Source: Gammaproteobacteria bacterium
GTDB lineage: Bacteria > Pseudomonadota > Gammaproteobacteria > Steroidobacterales > Steroidobacteraceae
DNA length: 64,000 nt
Reading direction: 5' to 3'
Assembly: GCA_013289615.1 (NCBI GenBank)
Contig: JABCZO010000003.1
Coordinates: forward strand, 62,001-126,000
The translations under genes and the position numbers were made by a program. The number at the start of each line of letters is the position of its first letter. Position 1 is the first letter of the stretch. The notes under the pieces are model-generated. The model did not search any database. It was not told the DNA's origin and worked only from the letters and a program-made list of their open reading frames with translations. Below are positions 26,317 through 35,423 of the stretch, in pieces.

Positions 26317-26529
26317 ATGGAACACGACGGTCGCGGACACGGCGGTATCGGCGATCAATGGCTGCAGTCTGTGCATCAGCTCGCACGAGAAGAGGCTGCG
26401 CCAGCAGGCTACACGCGCGAGATGATCCAGAGCGCGGTGCGCATCGCCGCGACGGTACACGCGGTGGCCGGGGTGCTCGAGTACAACCAGGATGAAGCGT
26501 CCACGGCAGCCGACGCGCAGGCGGCGTGA
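26317..26529 (+). CDS. small hypothetical protein divergent from oxyR
   Basis: 70 residues, hydrophilic and helical: QSVHQLAREEAAPAGYTREM, then IQSAVRIAATVHAVAGVLEY, with an Ala-rich tail. No Cys, no TM, no signal. The start at 26317 is the first ATG after the AT-rich oxyR promoter, only 52 bp from oxyR. I do not recognise the family. Its position beside a likely OxyR box suggests an OxyR-controlled small protein. Coding status is moderately supported by amino-acid composition and lack of a competing frame. Confidence 0.55.
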   Translation: MEHDGRGHGGIGDQWLQSVHQLAREEAAPAGYTREMIQSAVRIAATVHAVAGVLEYNQDEASTAADAQAA

Positions 26530-26603
26530 GGGTCGGCCGGGCAAGTGCAGCAGATCGAGCCCGCATTCGTTAAATTCCGCGCGCTCAACACCTGGCTCGA
26601 AAC

Positions 26604-27527
26604 TCACTGTTCGCGCTTGAGGTCCGAAGGATGTACCCAGGAATCCTTCAAGTGGTCGATGAGCCATCTGCCAGCAGGCCCTGGCGGTTCGGAAGCCTGG
26701 TGATACGCCGACATGGTCAACATGAAGCCACTTGGTGGCATGTCATCGACATCTAGGACGACCAAAGAGCCGGAAGCGATGTCTTTCTCGACCATGTGCA
26801 GAGGCATGCCGCCCCAGCCAATGCTGTCCTTCAGAAACGCGTGCTTGGTCGAGAGGTCCGCCAGGCGCCAGGTTGATGGGGAAACAACGCCAAAGTCCCG
26901 ACCGGCCATGAGATCGGACCTGTCGGTCAGTACGAGTTGCAGATGTTTCGCCAGCTCGTGCCTTGGTATCCGATGGTTAAAGCGCGTGAGGGGGTGACTT
27001 GATGAGGCAACCGCGACCAGCGGTACCTCTCCCAGTCGCTCACTGACCAGTGACGGGAATGCCACCGGAAGCGTCGCCAATATCCCCAGGCTGCATCGAC
27101 CGTCCAGTACGGGTTGATATGCCGCTCCCAAGCCCTCGACGAACAGGCGCAGCGGTGTCAACGGAAACCGGCTCGCGAACGCCTTCGCGGCCGCGCTGAC
27201 GACTGCAGTCGGGAAAAACACGTCGACCACCACAGACAGCTCCGTCTCCAGGCCTGAAGCCATCAACTTTGCGCGGGCCTTCATCGTGTCCACCCCCGAC
27301 ACGATGCCGCGGGCATCTGCGAGCAACAGCACCCCTTCTGGCGTGAGTTTCGGGAACCGACCCGAGCGGTCAAAGAGCACGACCCCGAATTGATCCTCCA
27401 GCCCGCTGACCCAGCCGCTCACCGCCGACTGAACGCGATTGAGCTTGCGAGCTGCGGCCGAGAAGCTGCCCTCATCAACAGCTGCGATGAAGGTTCTGAG
27501 ATGGTCCAGGGAGACGCCGTCAAGCAT
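26604..27527 (-). CDS. LysR-family transcriptional regulator
   Basis: 307 residues. HTH at about residues 3-62 (LDHLRTFIAAVDEGSFSAAA, QSAVSGWVSGLEDQFG, LFDRSGRFPKLTPEG) and a LysR substrate domain after it. The gene is less GC-rich than its neighbours, a possible sign of transfer. It is divergent from a truncated and a complete NmrA-like oxidoreductase gene; such LysR/NmrA pairs are common, with the oxidoreductase as the regulated gene. A perfect 7-bp inverted repeat lies 13 bp upstream of its start. Confidence 0.9.
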   Translation of the reverse strand: MLDGVSLDHLRTFIAAVDEGSFSAAARKLNRVQSAVSGWVSGLEDQFGVVLFDRSGRFPKLTPEGVLLLADARGIVSGVDTMKARAKLMASGLETELSVVVDVFFPTAVVSAAAKAFASRFPLTPLRLFVEGLGAAYQPVLDGRCSLGILATLPVAFPSLVSERLGEVPLVAVASSSHPLTRFNHRIPRHELAKHLQLVLTDRSDLMAGRDFGVVSPSTWRLADLSTKHAFLKDSIGWGGMPLHMVEKDIASGSLVVLDVDDMPPSGFMLTMSAYHQASEPPGPAGRWLIDHLKDSWVHPSDLKREQ

Positions 27528-27539
27528 TCGACTGTCCTT

Positions 27540-27558
27540 CCATCTGCAAAACAGATGG
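27540..27558. promoter_or_regulatory. candidate LysR operator
   Basis: CCATCTG (27540-27546), spacer CAAAA, CAGATGG (27552-27558): a perfect inverted repeat that contains a T-N11-A LysR box. It lies 13 bp upstream of the LysR start, in the divergent region before the NmrA-like genes. Confidence 0.5.
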
Positions 27559-27686
27559 TTTGCATCTCAATATAGCGTCTTCTCAGCAGCGATGCCTGTC
27601 GGCACTATCTGCAGCCATTCAGCCATCACTTCAAAGGATACGAAGTGATGGCCATCCATCTTGATTCGAGTGAGCCGGAGGTTGTC

Positions 27687-27845
27687 ATGAAAATCGGTGT
27701 GAGTGGTGCCAGCGGCCATTTGGGCAGAGCGGTTGTTTCGACACTGCTGCAGCGCGCCGACGGGCACGAGGTAGTGGCCCCGCAGCCGAAACCGATTTTT
27801 CCACCGGGAAACTACTCATTGGAGAACTGCCGTGTCAGATCCTAA
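27687..27845 (+). pseudogene. N-terminal fragment of an NAD(P)H-binding NmrA/QorB-like protein
   Basis: The first 31 codons read MKIGVSGASGHLGRAVVSTL and onward, the dinucleotide-binding start of NmrA/quinone-oxidoreductase-2-like proteins (normally about 280 residues). After HEVVA the homology stops and the frame ends at 27845, inside the next gene. It keeps an excellent ribosome site (CCGGAGG, 5 nt before the ATG). It is therefore a deletion remnant, possibly still translated as a short peptide. A whole NmrA-like gene with different sequence follows at once, so the deletion may have joined two paralogues. Confidence 0.65.
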
Positions 27846-28737
27846 AAAGCTCATCGCCGTTGTCGGCGCAACCGGTCATCAGGGCGGCGCCGTCGTGCGC
27901 GCGCTGCAGGCGAGCGGCCAATTCAAGGTACGCGCATTGACGCGCGATCCGGCCAAGCATCCGCAGCTGGCTGACGAAGTCGTGCTGGCGGATCTAAACC
28001 GTCCGGAAACACTGAAAGCCGCGTTTGCCGGAGCATACGGGGTTTTTCTGGTAACCAATTTCCACGAACCGGGCACCGACGAGCGCAAGCAGGCACTCGC
28101 GGCCGTTCACGCGGCGAAAGATGCCGGCGTTCAGCACTTCATCTGGTCGACGCTGCCGAATGTGGAGACGATCAGCCGCGGCAAGCTCGATGTCCCGCAT
28201 TTCACGGACAAGGCAAAGATCGACCGCATCGTGAGCGAGGCTGGATTCGCGCACCACACATTCGTGATCGCGCCGTTCTTCTATCAAAATCTAGTCGGCG
28301 TAATGGCTCCGCAGAAGCAAGCGGATGGGGCTCTAGGTTGGGCGCTGCCGCTCGATCCGGAGCAGCGCGTCATTCACATGGGCGACATCACCGAACTCGG
28401 CCCCATCGTGGTCGGTGCATTCGCGCATCCGGAACTTGCGGGGCACGGCGAACATTTGCCGCTGGTCGGCGACTTCCTGAGCTTCAACCAGATCATCGCC
28501 ACGCTGAATCGACAGGGACACAAGTTCTCGATCAAGCAAGTCCCGAAAGAACTTTTTGCCGGCTGGTTCCCGGGCGCCAAGGAAATCGCGGAGATGCTCG
28601 CCTACTTTGAGGCCCACACCTACCTCGGTGCGGATTCGCGTGACGCAATTACGCTGGCCAACAAAGTCGCCGGCCGACAGCCGACGAAGTTTGCCGCGTG
28701 GGCTCGGGCGAAGTTCGCGATCCCGGCAGCAGCCTGA
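27832..28737 (+). CDS. NmrA-like NAD(P)-binding oxidoreductase
   Basis: 301 residues. Rossmann glycine motif AVVGATGHQGGAVVRAL (about 8-24), HIWS-type strand HFIWSTLPNVE near residue 105, and the NmrA-like region PFFYQNLVGV. The tyrosine/lysine pair of classical SDR enzymes is not evident, as in the NmrA sensor/atypical SDR group. The GTG start at 27832 has GGAG 6-7 nt upstream. It starts inside the end of the truncated fragment and is followed after 28 bp by a yceI gene. The substrate is unknown; a role in redox sensing or quinone reduction is plausible from the family. Confidence 0.87.
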   Translation: MSDPKKLIAVVGATGHQGGAVVRALQASGQFKVRALTRDPAKHPQLADEVVLADLNRPETLKAAFAGAYGVFLVTNFHEPGTDERKQALAAVHAAKDAGVQHFIWSTLPNVETISRGKLDVPHFTDKAKIDRIVSEAGFAHHTFVIAPFFYQNLVGVMAPQKQADGALGWALPLDPEQRVIHMGDITELGPIVVGAFAHPELAGHGEHLPLVGDFLSFNQIIATLNRQGHKFSIKQVPKELFAGWFPGAKEIAEMLAYFEAHTYLGADSRDAITLANKVAGRQPTKFAAWARAKFAIPAAA

Positions 28738-28765
28738 AAACACCACCCTCAGAAGGAGACCCGCC

Positions 28766-29449
28766 ATGAACGCATCACGTACTGATCTCGCAAACCGCTT
28801 TTCGCCTGACGCATCGGTCGCGGCGCGCCTCGTTGCCGCCGTCCTGTCGCTGGTGCTCGCTTCCGCCGCCGCCGGGGCCACCGACATCAAGGCCCCCAAG
28901 GGCACTTACAAGAACGATCCCTACCATTCCAGCCTGACGTTCAAGATTGACCACATGGGTCTGTCGCACTACACCGCACGCTTCACCAGGTTCGACGCCA
29001 CGCTCGACCTCGACCCGGCCAAGCTCGCCGCCTCATCGGTCACGGTCAACATCGACCCGACCTCGGTGCGCACCGACTACTCGGGCGACTTCAAGGCCGC
29101 CCACAAAGACTCGCCGTACAAGAGCTTCGAGGAGGAGATCGGGCGCGCCGACAAGTTCCTCAACGCCGACAAGTTCAGCACTATCAGCTTCAAGAGCACC
29201 AAGGTCGTGCAGGCCGGCGAGACGCTGAAAGTAACCGGCGACCTCACCTTCCTCGGCGTGACCAAGCCGGTGACGCTGCTCGGCAGCGTGGTCGGCTCGG
29301 TGGAAAAGCACCCGTTCCTGGGCAAGGGCGTGGTGGGCTTCTCGGCCACCGGCACGGTCAAGCGCTCCGACTGGGGCATGATCGGCACGCAGGCCTTCCT
29401 CGGCGACGACGTGACGATCATCTTCGAAGGCGAGTTCGACCAGCAGTAA
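28766..29449 (+). CDS. YceI-family periplasmic lipid-binding protein
   Basis: 227 residues. A long N-terminal segment with a hydrophobic stretch (ARLVAAVLSLVLASAAAGA, residues 20-38) is a signal peptide, followed by the YceI lipocalin-like barrel: YHSSLTFKIDHMGLSHYTAR, ASSVTVNIDPTSVRTD, FSTISFKSTKV, then KVTGDLTFLGVTKPV. The YceI family binds isoprenoid/quinone-like lipids in the periplasm. AGAAGGAGA lies before the ATG. Seven bp later begins a cytochrome b561 carrying a second YceI domain, so the two are an operon, as often found in proteobacteria. Confidence 0.92.
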   Translation: MNASRTDLANRFSPDASVAARLVAAVLSLVLASAAAGATDIKAPKGTYKNDPYHSSLTFKIDHMGLSHYTARFTRFDATLDLDPAKLAASSVTVNIDPTSVRTDYSGDFKAAHKDSPYKSFEEEIGRADKFLNADKFSTISFKSTKVVQAGETLKVTGDLTFLGVTKPVTLLGSVVGSVEKHPFLGKGVVGFSATGTVKRSDWGMIGTQAFLGDDVTIIFEGEFDQQ

Positions 29450-29456
29450 GCCGCGC

Positions 29457-30701
29457 GTGAACCCGAACGAGCAGCGCTACAGCGCGGTCGCGATCGTCCT
29501 GCACTGGGCAATCGCGGCCGCGATCCTGTCCAACCTGTTCGTCGGCTGGTGGATGAAGGACGCCATCGACGAGGCGGCCACCCAGGCTCGCGCGATCGCC
29601 GCCTTCCAGCTGCACAAGTCCATTGGCCTCACGGTGCTGCTGCTGACCGCGCTGCGCCTGCTCTGGCGGCTCACGCACAAGCCGCCGCCGCTGCCGGCCG
29701 GCATGGCGGGCTGGGAGCGCTTGTGCGCCAAGGCCACACACTGGGCCTTCTACATCCTGATGGTGGTGGTGCCGCTCTCGGGCTGGACCTACGTCTCCTC
29801 GCAATGGGCCGATGGCAAGCCGCTCAATGTGCCGACGCTGTGGTTCGGCCTGTTCCATGTGCCGCACCTGTTCGATGCGCACGCCATGACGGATGCGGCG
29901 CGCGCGGCGGTGTCCGAGCGCAACGCCGCAGCGCACTACTACCTGGCCTGGTCGCTGGCCGGCCTGTTCGTGCTGCACGTGGCGGCGGCGCTGAAGCATC
30001 ACTTCTTCAATCGCGACCGCGTACTCACCCAGATGTTGCCGGTGTTGCCACCACCCGACGGCTCGGCGCCGCCGCCGGATGAGCCGGCGCGCCGCGCGAT
30101 CCTGCGCACCGGCGCGGGCCTGATCGTCGCGGCGCTGGCCGCGCTGGGCTATGTGCTGTGGCGCGGCCCGGTCACCTCGGCCGCGGGCGCGATCACTGGC
30201 GGCACGCTGACCAGCGTCACCGGTTCCTGGATCATGGATCCCGCCAGCAGCATCGGTTTTTCAGGCAACCACGCCGGCAACGACTTCCACGGCAAGTTCA
30301 TGCGCTGGAGCGCGGACATCCGCTACAACCCGGCGGCGCCGGAAAGCTCCAGCATCGCGGCCAGCATCGAGACCGGCTCGGCTGCCGACGGCGTGCCGCT
30401 GCACGAAGAAACGCTACCGCAGGCCGAGTGGTTCAACGTGGCCAGGTACCCCAAGGCCGAGTTCAAGGCCACCAGGGTTTCGGCCGACGGCGCGATCGAA
30501 GGCACGCTGACGATCAAGGACCGGCCGCTGCCCGTGACGGGCCTCAAGGCCAGCGTCGACAAGGGCGTGCTGCACATCAGCGGCAAATTCGACATCGCCC
30601 GCAAGGACGCCGACCTCGGCCAGGAATCCGACGCCGACGGCGATTACGTCTCGTTGAAGATCGGCGTAGACGTCAACGTCACAGCGAAGGCGCCGCAATG
30701 A
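29457..30701 (+). CDS. cytochrome b561 fused to a C-terminal YceI domain
   Basis: 414 residues, GTG start. Residues 1-180 are a di-heme cytochrome b561 of the bacterial CybB type with four TM helices and heme-ligand histidines in IVLHWAIAA, QLHKSIGL, ATHWAFYIL and LFVLHVAAALKHHF. A further TM (about 218-236) leads to a YceI domain at about 240-414 (WIMDPASSIGFSGNH, SSIAASIETGS, FKATRVSADG, LTIKDRPLPV). It probably passes electrons from the quinone pool to periplasmic acceptors or superoxide, with the YceI part binding a quinone-like lipid. It follows yceI by 7 bp. Confidence 0.9.
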   Translation: MNPNEQRYSAVAIVLHWAIAAAILSNLFVGWWMKDAIDEAATQARAIAAFQLHKSIGLTVLLLTALRLLWRLTHKPPPLPAGMAGWERLCAKATHWAFYILMVVVPLSGWTYVSSQWADGKPLNVPTLWFGLFHVPHLFDAHAMTDAARAAVSERNAAAHYYLAWSLAGLFVLHVAAALKHHFFNRDRVLTQMLPVLPPPDGSAPPPDEPARRAILRTGAGLIVAALAALGYVLWRGPVTSAAGAITGGTLTSVTGSWIMDPASSIGFSGNHAGNDFHGKFMRWSADIRYNPAAPESSSIAASIETGSAADGVPLHEETLPQAEWFNVARYPKAEFKATRVSADGAIEGTLTIKDRPLPVTGLKASVDKGVLHISGKFDIARKDADLGQESDADGDYVSLKIGVDVNVTAKAPQ

Positions 30702-30714
30702 AGGCGTCGGTTGT

Positions 30715-32211
30715 TCATTGTCCCGCGTTCGCCGGCGGCGTGCTCGCGCCTGCCGGCGGCGTGCCCATGGCCTGGAACAGTGCCGCCGTGTCGACCAGGC
30801 GCGATGCGGTGTCCTGGATTTCCGACAGCCTGGCGTTCTGCCAGCGCTGTTCGCTGGCAACCGTGGAAGGGTACGAGACCGCGCCGAGCGCGAGGCGGCT
30901 GCGGCTCTCGGCGAACGATTGCTGCGCGGCTGCCGCTGCAGTCTGTGCAGCCTGTAGTGCCAGGGCATCCTGGTTGAGTGCGGTCAGCGCGTCGGCGACG
31001 TTCTGGAACGCGTTGAGCACCGTCTGCTGATACTGGGAAACACTGGCGTCGAAGTTGGCCACCGCTGCCTTGCGCTGCGCCCGCAGTGCGCCGCCGTGAA
31101 AGATCGGCTGCGCCAGCGTGGCGCCGGCGCTCCACACCGCGGCCGGGCCGGTGAACAGGGAGGCACTATGAAATGTGGCGGAGCCGTAGCTGCCCGACAC
31201 CGTGATGCGCGGAAACAGTTCCGCGGTCGCCACTCCCACCTGCGCCGCGGCCACATGCACCGCAGCTTCCGTCGCCAGCACGTCGGGGCGCTGATGCAGC
31301 AGATCGGACGGAATGCTGACCGGCACCTCGTCCGGCAACCGAAACGATGCCAGCGCTAGCGCCTCCGGGGCCTGATCCGGCGTGCGGCCCATCAGCACTG
31401 CCAGGGCGTGCCGGGCACGCAGCGCCTGTGCGTGCAGCGCCGGTAGCGATGCGTCCAGCGCCGCGGCGTTCTGCTGCGCCGTGAGTACATCCTCGTGCGA
31501 TGCGGCGCCGGTGCGGTAGGCCTTGTCGGCGAGGTCCGCCTGTTCATGCGCCAGCTGCGACTGCCGCTCGCCGACCGACAGCGATGCCGAGAGCGCCGAT
31601 GCGTTCACGGCGCTGATGACGATATTTGCGGCCAGCGCGCGCTGCGCGGCGGCCAATTGATAAGACTGCAGATCCACCTGCGCCGCCGCCTCGCGCACGC
31701 CATAGCGCACCGCGCCGAACAGATCGAAGGTATAGCTGAGCTGAAGCTGGCCGGCGAACACGTCGTACAGATTGGTCGGCGGTCCGAAATCCGGGAAGCC
31801 GAGCGCGCGCTGGCGACTGACTTGGCCGCCAGCATCGATTGACGGCAACAGCGAGCCGCCCACCTGCGCCCGGTATTCCTGATGCACCGCTTCCAGCGTG
31901 TGTCGCACTGCGGCCAGCGACGGATTGTTGCGCAGGCCTTCGTCCACCCAGGCGTTCAGGGTGTCCAAGCCGAACTGTCGCCACCATTCCGGTACGGCCT
32001 GAGCGCCCAGCGTGAAGCGTTGTGCGACGCCGTCAGCCGCTACGCTCGTGTCGGGCGGGCCTTCCGCGGCATAGCTGTTGGTCGTGGCGGGGGCCGGCGG
32101 TTTATTCAGCGGCGCGAAAGCACAGGCCGCAAGTGCCAGAACGCTTACGCTCAGCGCCACAGTGCTGATGCGACTGCTGCTAGTCATTCGACTGCTGCTG
32201 CTGTGTCTCAC
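30715..32211 (-). CDS. outer-membrane efflux lipoprotein (NodT/OprM family)
   Basis: 498 residues from a GTG at 32211 that overlaps the RND gene stop (GTGA); an ATG at 32187 is the alternative. Lipobox LALAAC with Cys30 (from the GTG) gives a lipid-anchored outer-membrane factor. Two TolC-type OEP repeats follow, with conserved QVDLQSYQLAAAQRALAAN and FPRITVSGSYG segments. Third gene of a tripartite pump (adaptor, RND pump, channel). It converges with the cytochrome b561 gene (stops 13 bp apart). Confidence 0.93.
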   Translation of the reverse strand: MRHSSSSRMTSSSRISTVALSVSVLALAACAFAPLNKPPAPATTNSYAAEGPPDTSVAADGVAQRFTLGAQAVPEWWRQFGLDTLNAWVDEGLRNNPSLAAVRHTLEAVHQEYRAQVGGSLLPSIDAGGQVSRQRALGFPDFGPPTNLYDVFAGQLQLSYTFDLFGAVRYGVREAAAQVDLQSYQLAAAQRALAANIVISAVNASALSASLSVGERQSQLAHEQADLADKAYRTGAASHEDVLTAQQNAAALDASLPALHAQALRARHALAVLMGRTPDQAPEALALASFRLPDEVPVSIPSDLLHQRPDVLATEAAVHVAAAQVGVATAELFPRITVSGSYGSATFHSASLFTGPAAVWSAGATLAQPIFHGGALRAQRKAAVANFDASVSQYQQTVLNAFQNVADALTALNQDALALQAAQTAAAAAQQSFAESRSRLALGAVSYPSTVASEQRWQNARLSEIQDTASRLVDTAALFQAMGTPPAGASTPPANAGQ

Positions 32212-35200
32212 GCTGCAACCCCCGGAGCCGGCTCATCGGTTCGCACGCGAAACCAGGCCGCGTACAGCGCCGGCAGGAAGAACAGTGTCAGCACCGTGGC
32301 CACGGTGATGCCGCCCATCAGCGCGGTGGCCATGGGTCCGAAGAAGTTACTGCGCAGCAACGGTGTCAGTGCCAGCACCGCCGCCGCCGCGGTCAGCGTG
32401 ATCGGCCGGAAGCGTCGCACGGTGGCGTCGACGATCGCGTGCCAGCGGCCGTGGCCGGCGCGGATGTCCTGTTCGATCTGGTCGAGCAGGATCACCGAGT
32501 TGCGCATGATGATGCCGAACATCGCGATGGTGCCGAGCATGGCGACGAACCCGAACGGCTTGCCGAACAGCAGCAATGAACCGATCACGCCGATCAGGCC
32601 GAGCGGCGCCGTCAGCACCACGATCAGCGTGCGGCTGAAACTCTGCAACTGAATCATCAGCAGCGTCAGCACGGCGATCAGCAGCAGCGGCATCTGCACG
32701 TTGATCGAGCCCTGCGCCTTCTGGTTTTCCTCCACCGGGCCGCCGACCTGGATGCGATAGCCGACCGGCAGGTGACTGCGCACCCCGCCGAGCTTGCGGT
32801 CGATCGCGGTGGTGACGTCGAGACCCTGGACGCCGTTGCGCGTTTCGGCCTGCAGCGTGATGGACGGCTGGCGATCGCGCTCCCAGATCACCCCATACTC
32901 CAGGCCGTAGCGCACCTGCCCCAGCTGAGCGAGCGGGATTGCCTCGCCTGACGGGGTTGGCATCGCCAACCGCTCGATCTGCTCGGGATTCACGCGCTCG
33001 GCGGCCGGTGCGCGCAGGTCGAGCGGAATCAGCTTGTCGCGCTCGCGGTACTTGCTGGTGGTATAGCCGGACAGGCTCATGTCGAGGAATTGGGCGATGT
33101 CCTGCGACGTGATGCCCAGCTGCCGCGCCTTGACCTGGTCCACCTCGAAGCGCACCGAACGCTCCGCCGGTTCATCCCAGTCGAACTGCACATGACGGGT
33201 GCCCGGTTCGGCCCGCATGATCACTGCCACCTGTTCGGCGATGCCGCGTACCGTCGCAATATCGTCGCCGTTGACGCGAAACTGCACCGGATATCCCACC
33301 GGCGGGCCGGTCTCGAGGCGGCTGATGCGACTGCGTAGCGCGCTGAAGTCGCGCGCCAGCAGCGGATCGAGGTAACGCGCCAGCTGTTCGCGCCGCTCGA
33401 CGTCCTTGGCGGTTATCACGAACTGCGCGAAGTTGGGCTGTGTCAGTTGCTGATCCAGGGGCAGATAGAAGCGCGGCGCGCCGCTGCCGACGAAGCTCAC
33501 GTAGTTGCTGATCTCGGGCCGATCCTTGATGGCGGCCTCGAAGCGCTTCACCTGCAACAGCGACGCGTCGATCGATGCGCCTTCGGGCAGGCGCAGATCG
33601 ACCAGCAGCTCGGGCCGGTCGGAGCTGGGGAAGAACTGGCGGGGCACCAGCGCAAAGCCGGCCAGCGCGATGACGAACAACACCACCACCAGGCCCAGCA
33701 CCAGAAAGCGGCGCTGCAGGCAGAAATCCACCCAGCCGCGAAAGCGGCGGTAGAACGCGGTGTCGTAGATGTCCGGCTCGCCGTCTCGAGGCGCGCCGCC
33801 CGGCGTCGCCGCTGCCGGACGCCAGCGGTGCGGCAGCAGACGGCGCCACCATTCCCCGCCCGCCGGCGCGTGTGCGCTACGCTCGGGCAGCATGTGATAG
33901 CCCAGCAGCGGAATCACGATCACCGCGGCGACCCACGACAATAACAGCGCAATCGCGGACACCTGGAAGATCGAACGGGTGTATTCGCCGGTGCTCGACT
34001 TGGCCAGCGCGATCGGCAGGAAACCGGAAACCGTGACCAGCGTGCCGGTCAGCATCGGAAATGCGGTACTGGTGTAGGCGAACGCGGCAGCGCGCACGCG
34101 GCTCCAGCCTTGCTCGAGCTTTACCGACATCATCTCGACCGCGATGATGGCGTCGTCCACCAGCAGCCCCAGTCCCAGGATCAGCGTGCCCAGCGACACC
34201 TTGTCCAGGCCGATGCCGAGCATATCCATGAACAGCGCCGTGGCCGCCAGTACGAACGGAATGGAGATCACCACCACCATGCCGGTGCGCACTCCCAGGC
34301 TCAGCAGGCTGACCAGCAGCACGATGGCGACCGCTTCGGCCACCGACGCCAGAAAATCATCGACCGAATGCGACACCGCGCGCGGCATGCTGGTGACTTC
34401 AGCCAGCGTCAGTCCTGCCGGCAGGCGCTGCTGCAGTTGCCGGGTCGCCCGCTCGAGTGCCTTGCCGAGCTGGATCACGTTGCCGCCGGGTTGCATCGAC
34501 ACGCCGATGCCCAGCACCGGCTGCGCCATGAAGCGCATCTGCGGTCCCGGCGGATCGTCGTAGCCGCGCCGGATGGTGGCGATATCGCCCAGCCGGAAAG
34601 TCTGGTTGTTGATGCGCAGCAGCGTGTCGCCGAGCGCATCGGTACCCTCGAGTTGGCCGCTGGGGCGGACAAAGACGCGATCATCGGCGGTGGTCAGCAC
34701 GCCGGCCGCGGCCACCGCGTTCTGCGCGCCGATCGCCTGCGCGATCTGCTGCGAACTGATGCCGAGCTTGGACAGCCTGGCGTTCGCCAGCTCGATGTAG
34801 ATGCGCTGATTCTGGTCGCCGAAGTAGTCGACCTTGGCGACGCCGGGCACGCGCAGCAGCTCGGCGCGCAGCTGATCGGCATAGTCATGCAGCTGCGCCG
34901 GTGAGAAGCCATCGCCCTCGAGCGCGTACAGATTGGTGTAGACGTCGCCGAATTCGTCGTTGAAATAGGGCCCCTGCACACCCGCGGGCAGCTGGTAGCT
35001 CATGTCGCCGACCTTCTTGCGTACCTGGTACCAGGTTTCCGGCACGCGCGCGGCCGCTGCCGAGTCCTTGATGTTGAAGAAGATCAGCGATTCGCCGGGC
35101 CGCGAATAGCTGCGCAGAAAGTCGATCAGCGGGGTTTCCTGCAGCTTGCGTGCGATGCGGTCGGTGACCTGCTCCTGTACCTGCTTGGCGTCGGCACCGG

Positions 35201-35423
35201 GCCAGAAGGTCTGAATCACCATGACCTTGAAGGTGAACGGCGGGTCCTCCGATTGCGACAGGCGGCTGTACGAGAGCAAGCCGAACAACGCCACCATCGC
35301 CATCAGGAAGAACACCAGCGACTGGTGACGCAGCGCCCAGGCCGACAGGTTGAACCCGCCTTCCTCGTGGGTACTGTTCGGGTGGGCAGTGCCGGCGCCC
35401 GCGTTGCCCGCAGCATCACTCAC
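32208..35423 (-). CDS. RND-family multidrug efflux pump (HAE1 type)
   Basis: 1071 residues. Start is the GTG at 35423, overlapping the adaptor stop (GTGA); sequence further upstream in this frame is a shadow of the adaptor gene. The RND pattern is complete: N-terminal TM helix (QSLVFFLMAMVALFGLLSY), porter domain, TM2-6 cluster with the proton-relay Asp pair in LGLGLLVDDAIIAVE, second porter domain, and TM8-12 cluster. It resembles the TriC-like branch more than AcrB (starts SAWALRHQSLVF). A proton antiporter exporting drugs or lipophiles from the periplasm. Probably repressed by the divergent TetR. Confidence 0.93.
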   Translation of the reverse strand: MSDAAGNAGAGTAHPNSTHEEGGFNLSAWALRHQSLVFFLMAMVALFGLLSYSRLSQSEDPPFTFKVMVIQTFWPGADAKQVQEQVTDRIARKLQETPLIDFLRSYSRPGESLIFFNIKDSAAAARVPETWYQVRKKVGDMSYQLPAGVQGPYFNDEFGDVYTNLYALEGDGFSPAQLHDYADQLRAELLRVPGVAKVDYFGDQNQRIYIELANARLSKLGISSQQIAQAIGAQNAVAAAGVLTTADDRVFVRPSGQLEGTDALGDTLLRINNQTFRLGDIATIRRGYDDPPGPQMRFMAQPVLGIGVSMQPGGNVIQLGKALERATRQLQQRLPAGLTLAEVTSMPRAVSHSVDDFLASVAEAVAIVLLVSLLSLGVRTGMVVVISIPFVLAATALFMDMLGIGLDKVSLGTLILGLGLLVDDAIIAVEMMSVKLEQGWSRVRAAAFAYTSTAFPMLTGTLVTVSGFLPIALAKSSTGEYTRSIFQVSAIALLLSWVAAVIVIPLLGYHMLPERSAHAPAGGEWWRRLLPHRWRPAAATPGGAPRDGEPDIYDTAFYRRFRGWVDFCLQRRFLVLGLVVVLFVIALAGFALVPRQFFPSSDRPELLVDLRLPEGASIDASLLQVKRFEAAIKDRPEISNYVSFVGSGAPRFYLPLDQQLTQPNFAQFVITAKDVERREQLARYLDPLLARDFSALRSRISRLETGPPVGYPVQFRVNGDDIATVRGIAEQVAVIMRAEPGTRHVQFDWDEPAERSVRFEVDQVKARQLGITSQDIAQFLDMSLSGYTTSKYRERDKLIPLDLRAPAAERVNPEQIERLAMPTPSGEAIPLAQLGQVRYGLEYGVIWERDRQPSITLQAETRNGVQGLDVTTAIDRKLGGVRSHLPVGYRIQVGGPVEENQKAQGSINVQMPLLLIAVLTLLMIQLQSFSRTLIVVLTAPLGLIGVIGSLLLFGKPFGFVAMLGTIAMFGIIMRNSVILLDQIEQDIRAGHGRWHAIVDATVRRFRPITLTAAAAVLALTPLLRSNFFGPMATALMGGITVATVLTLFFLPALYAAWFRVRTDEPAPGVAA

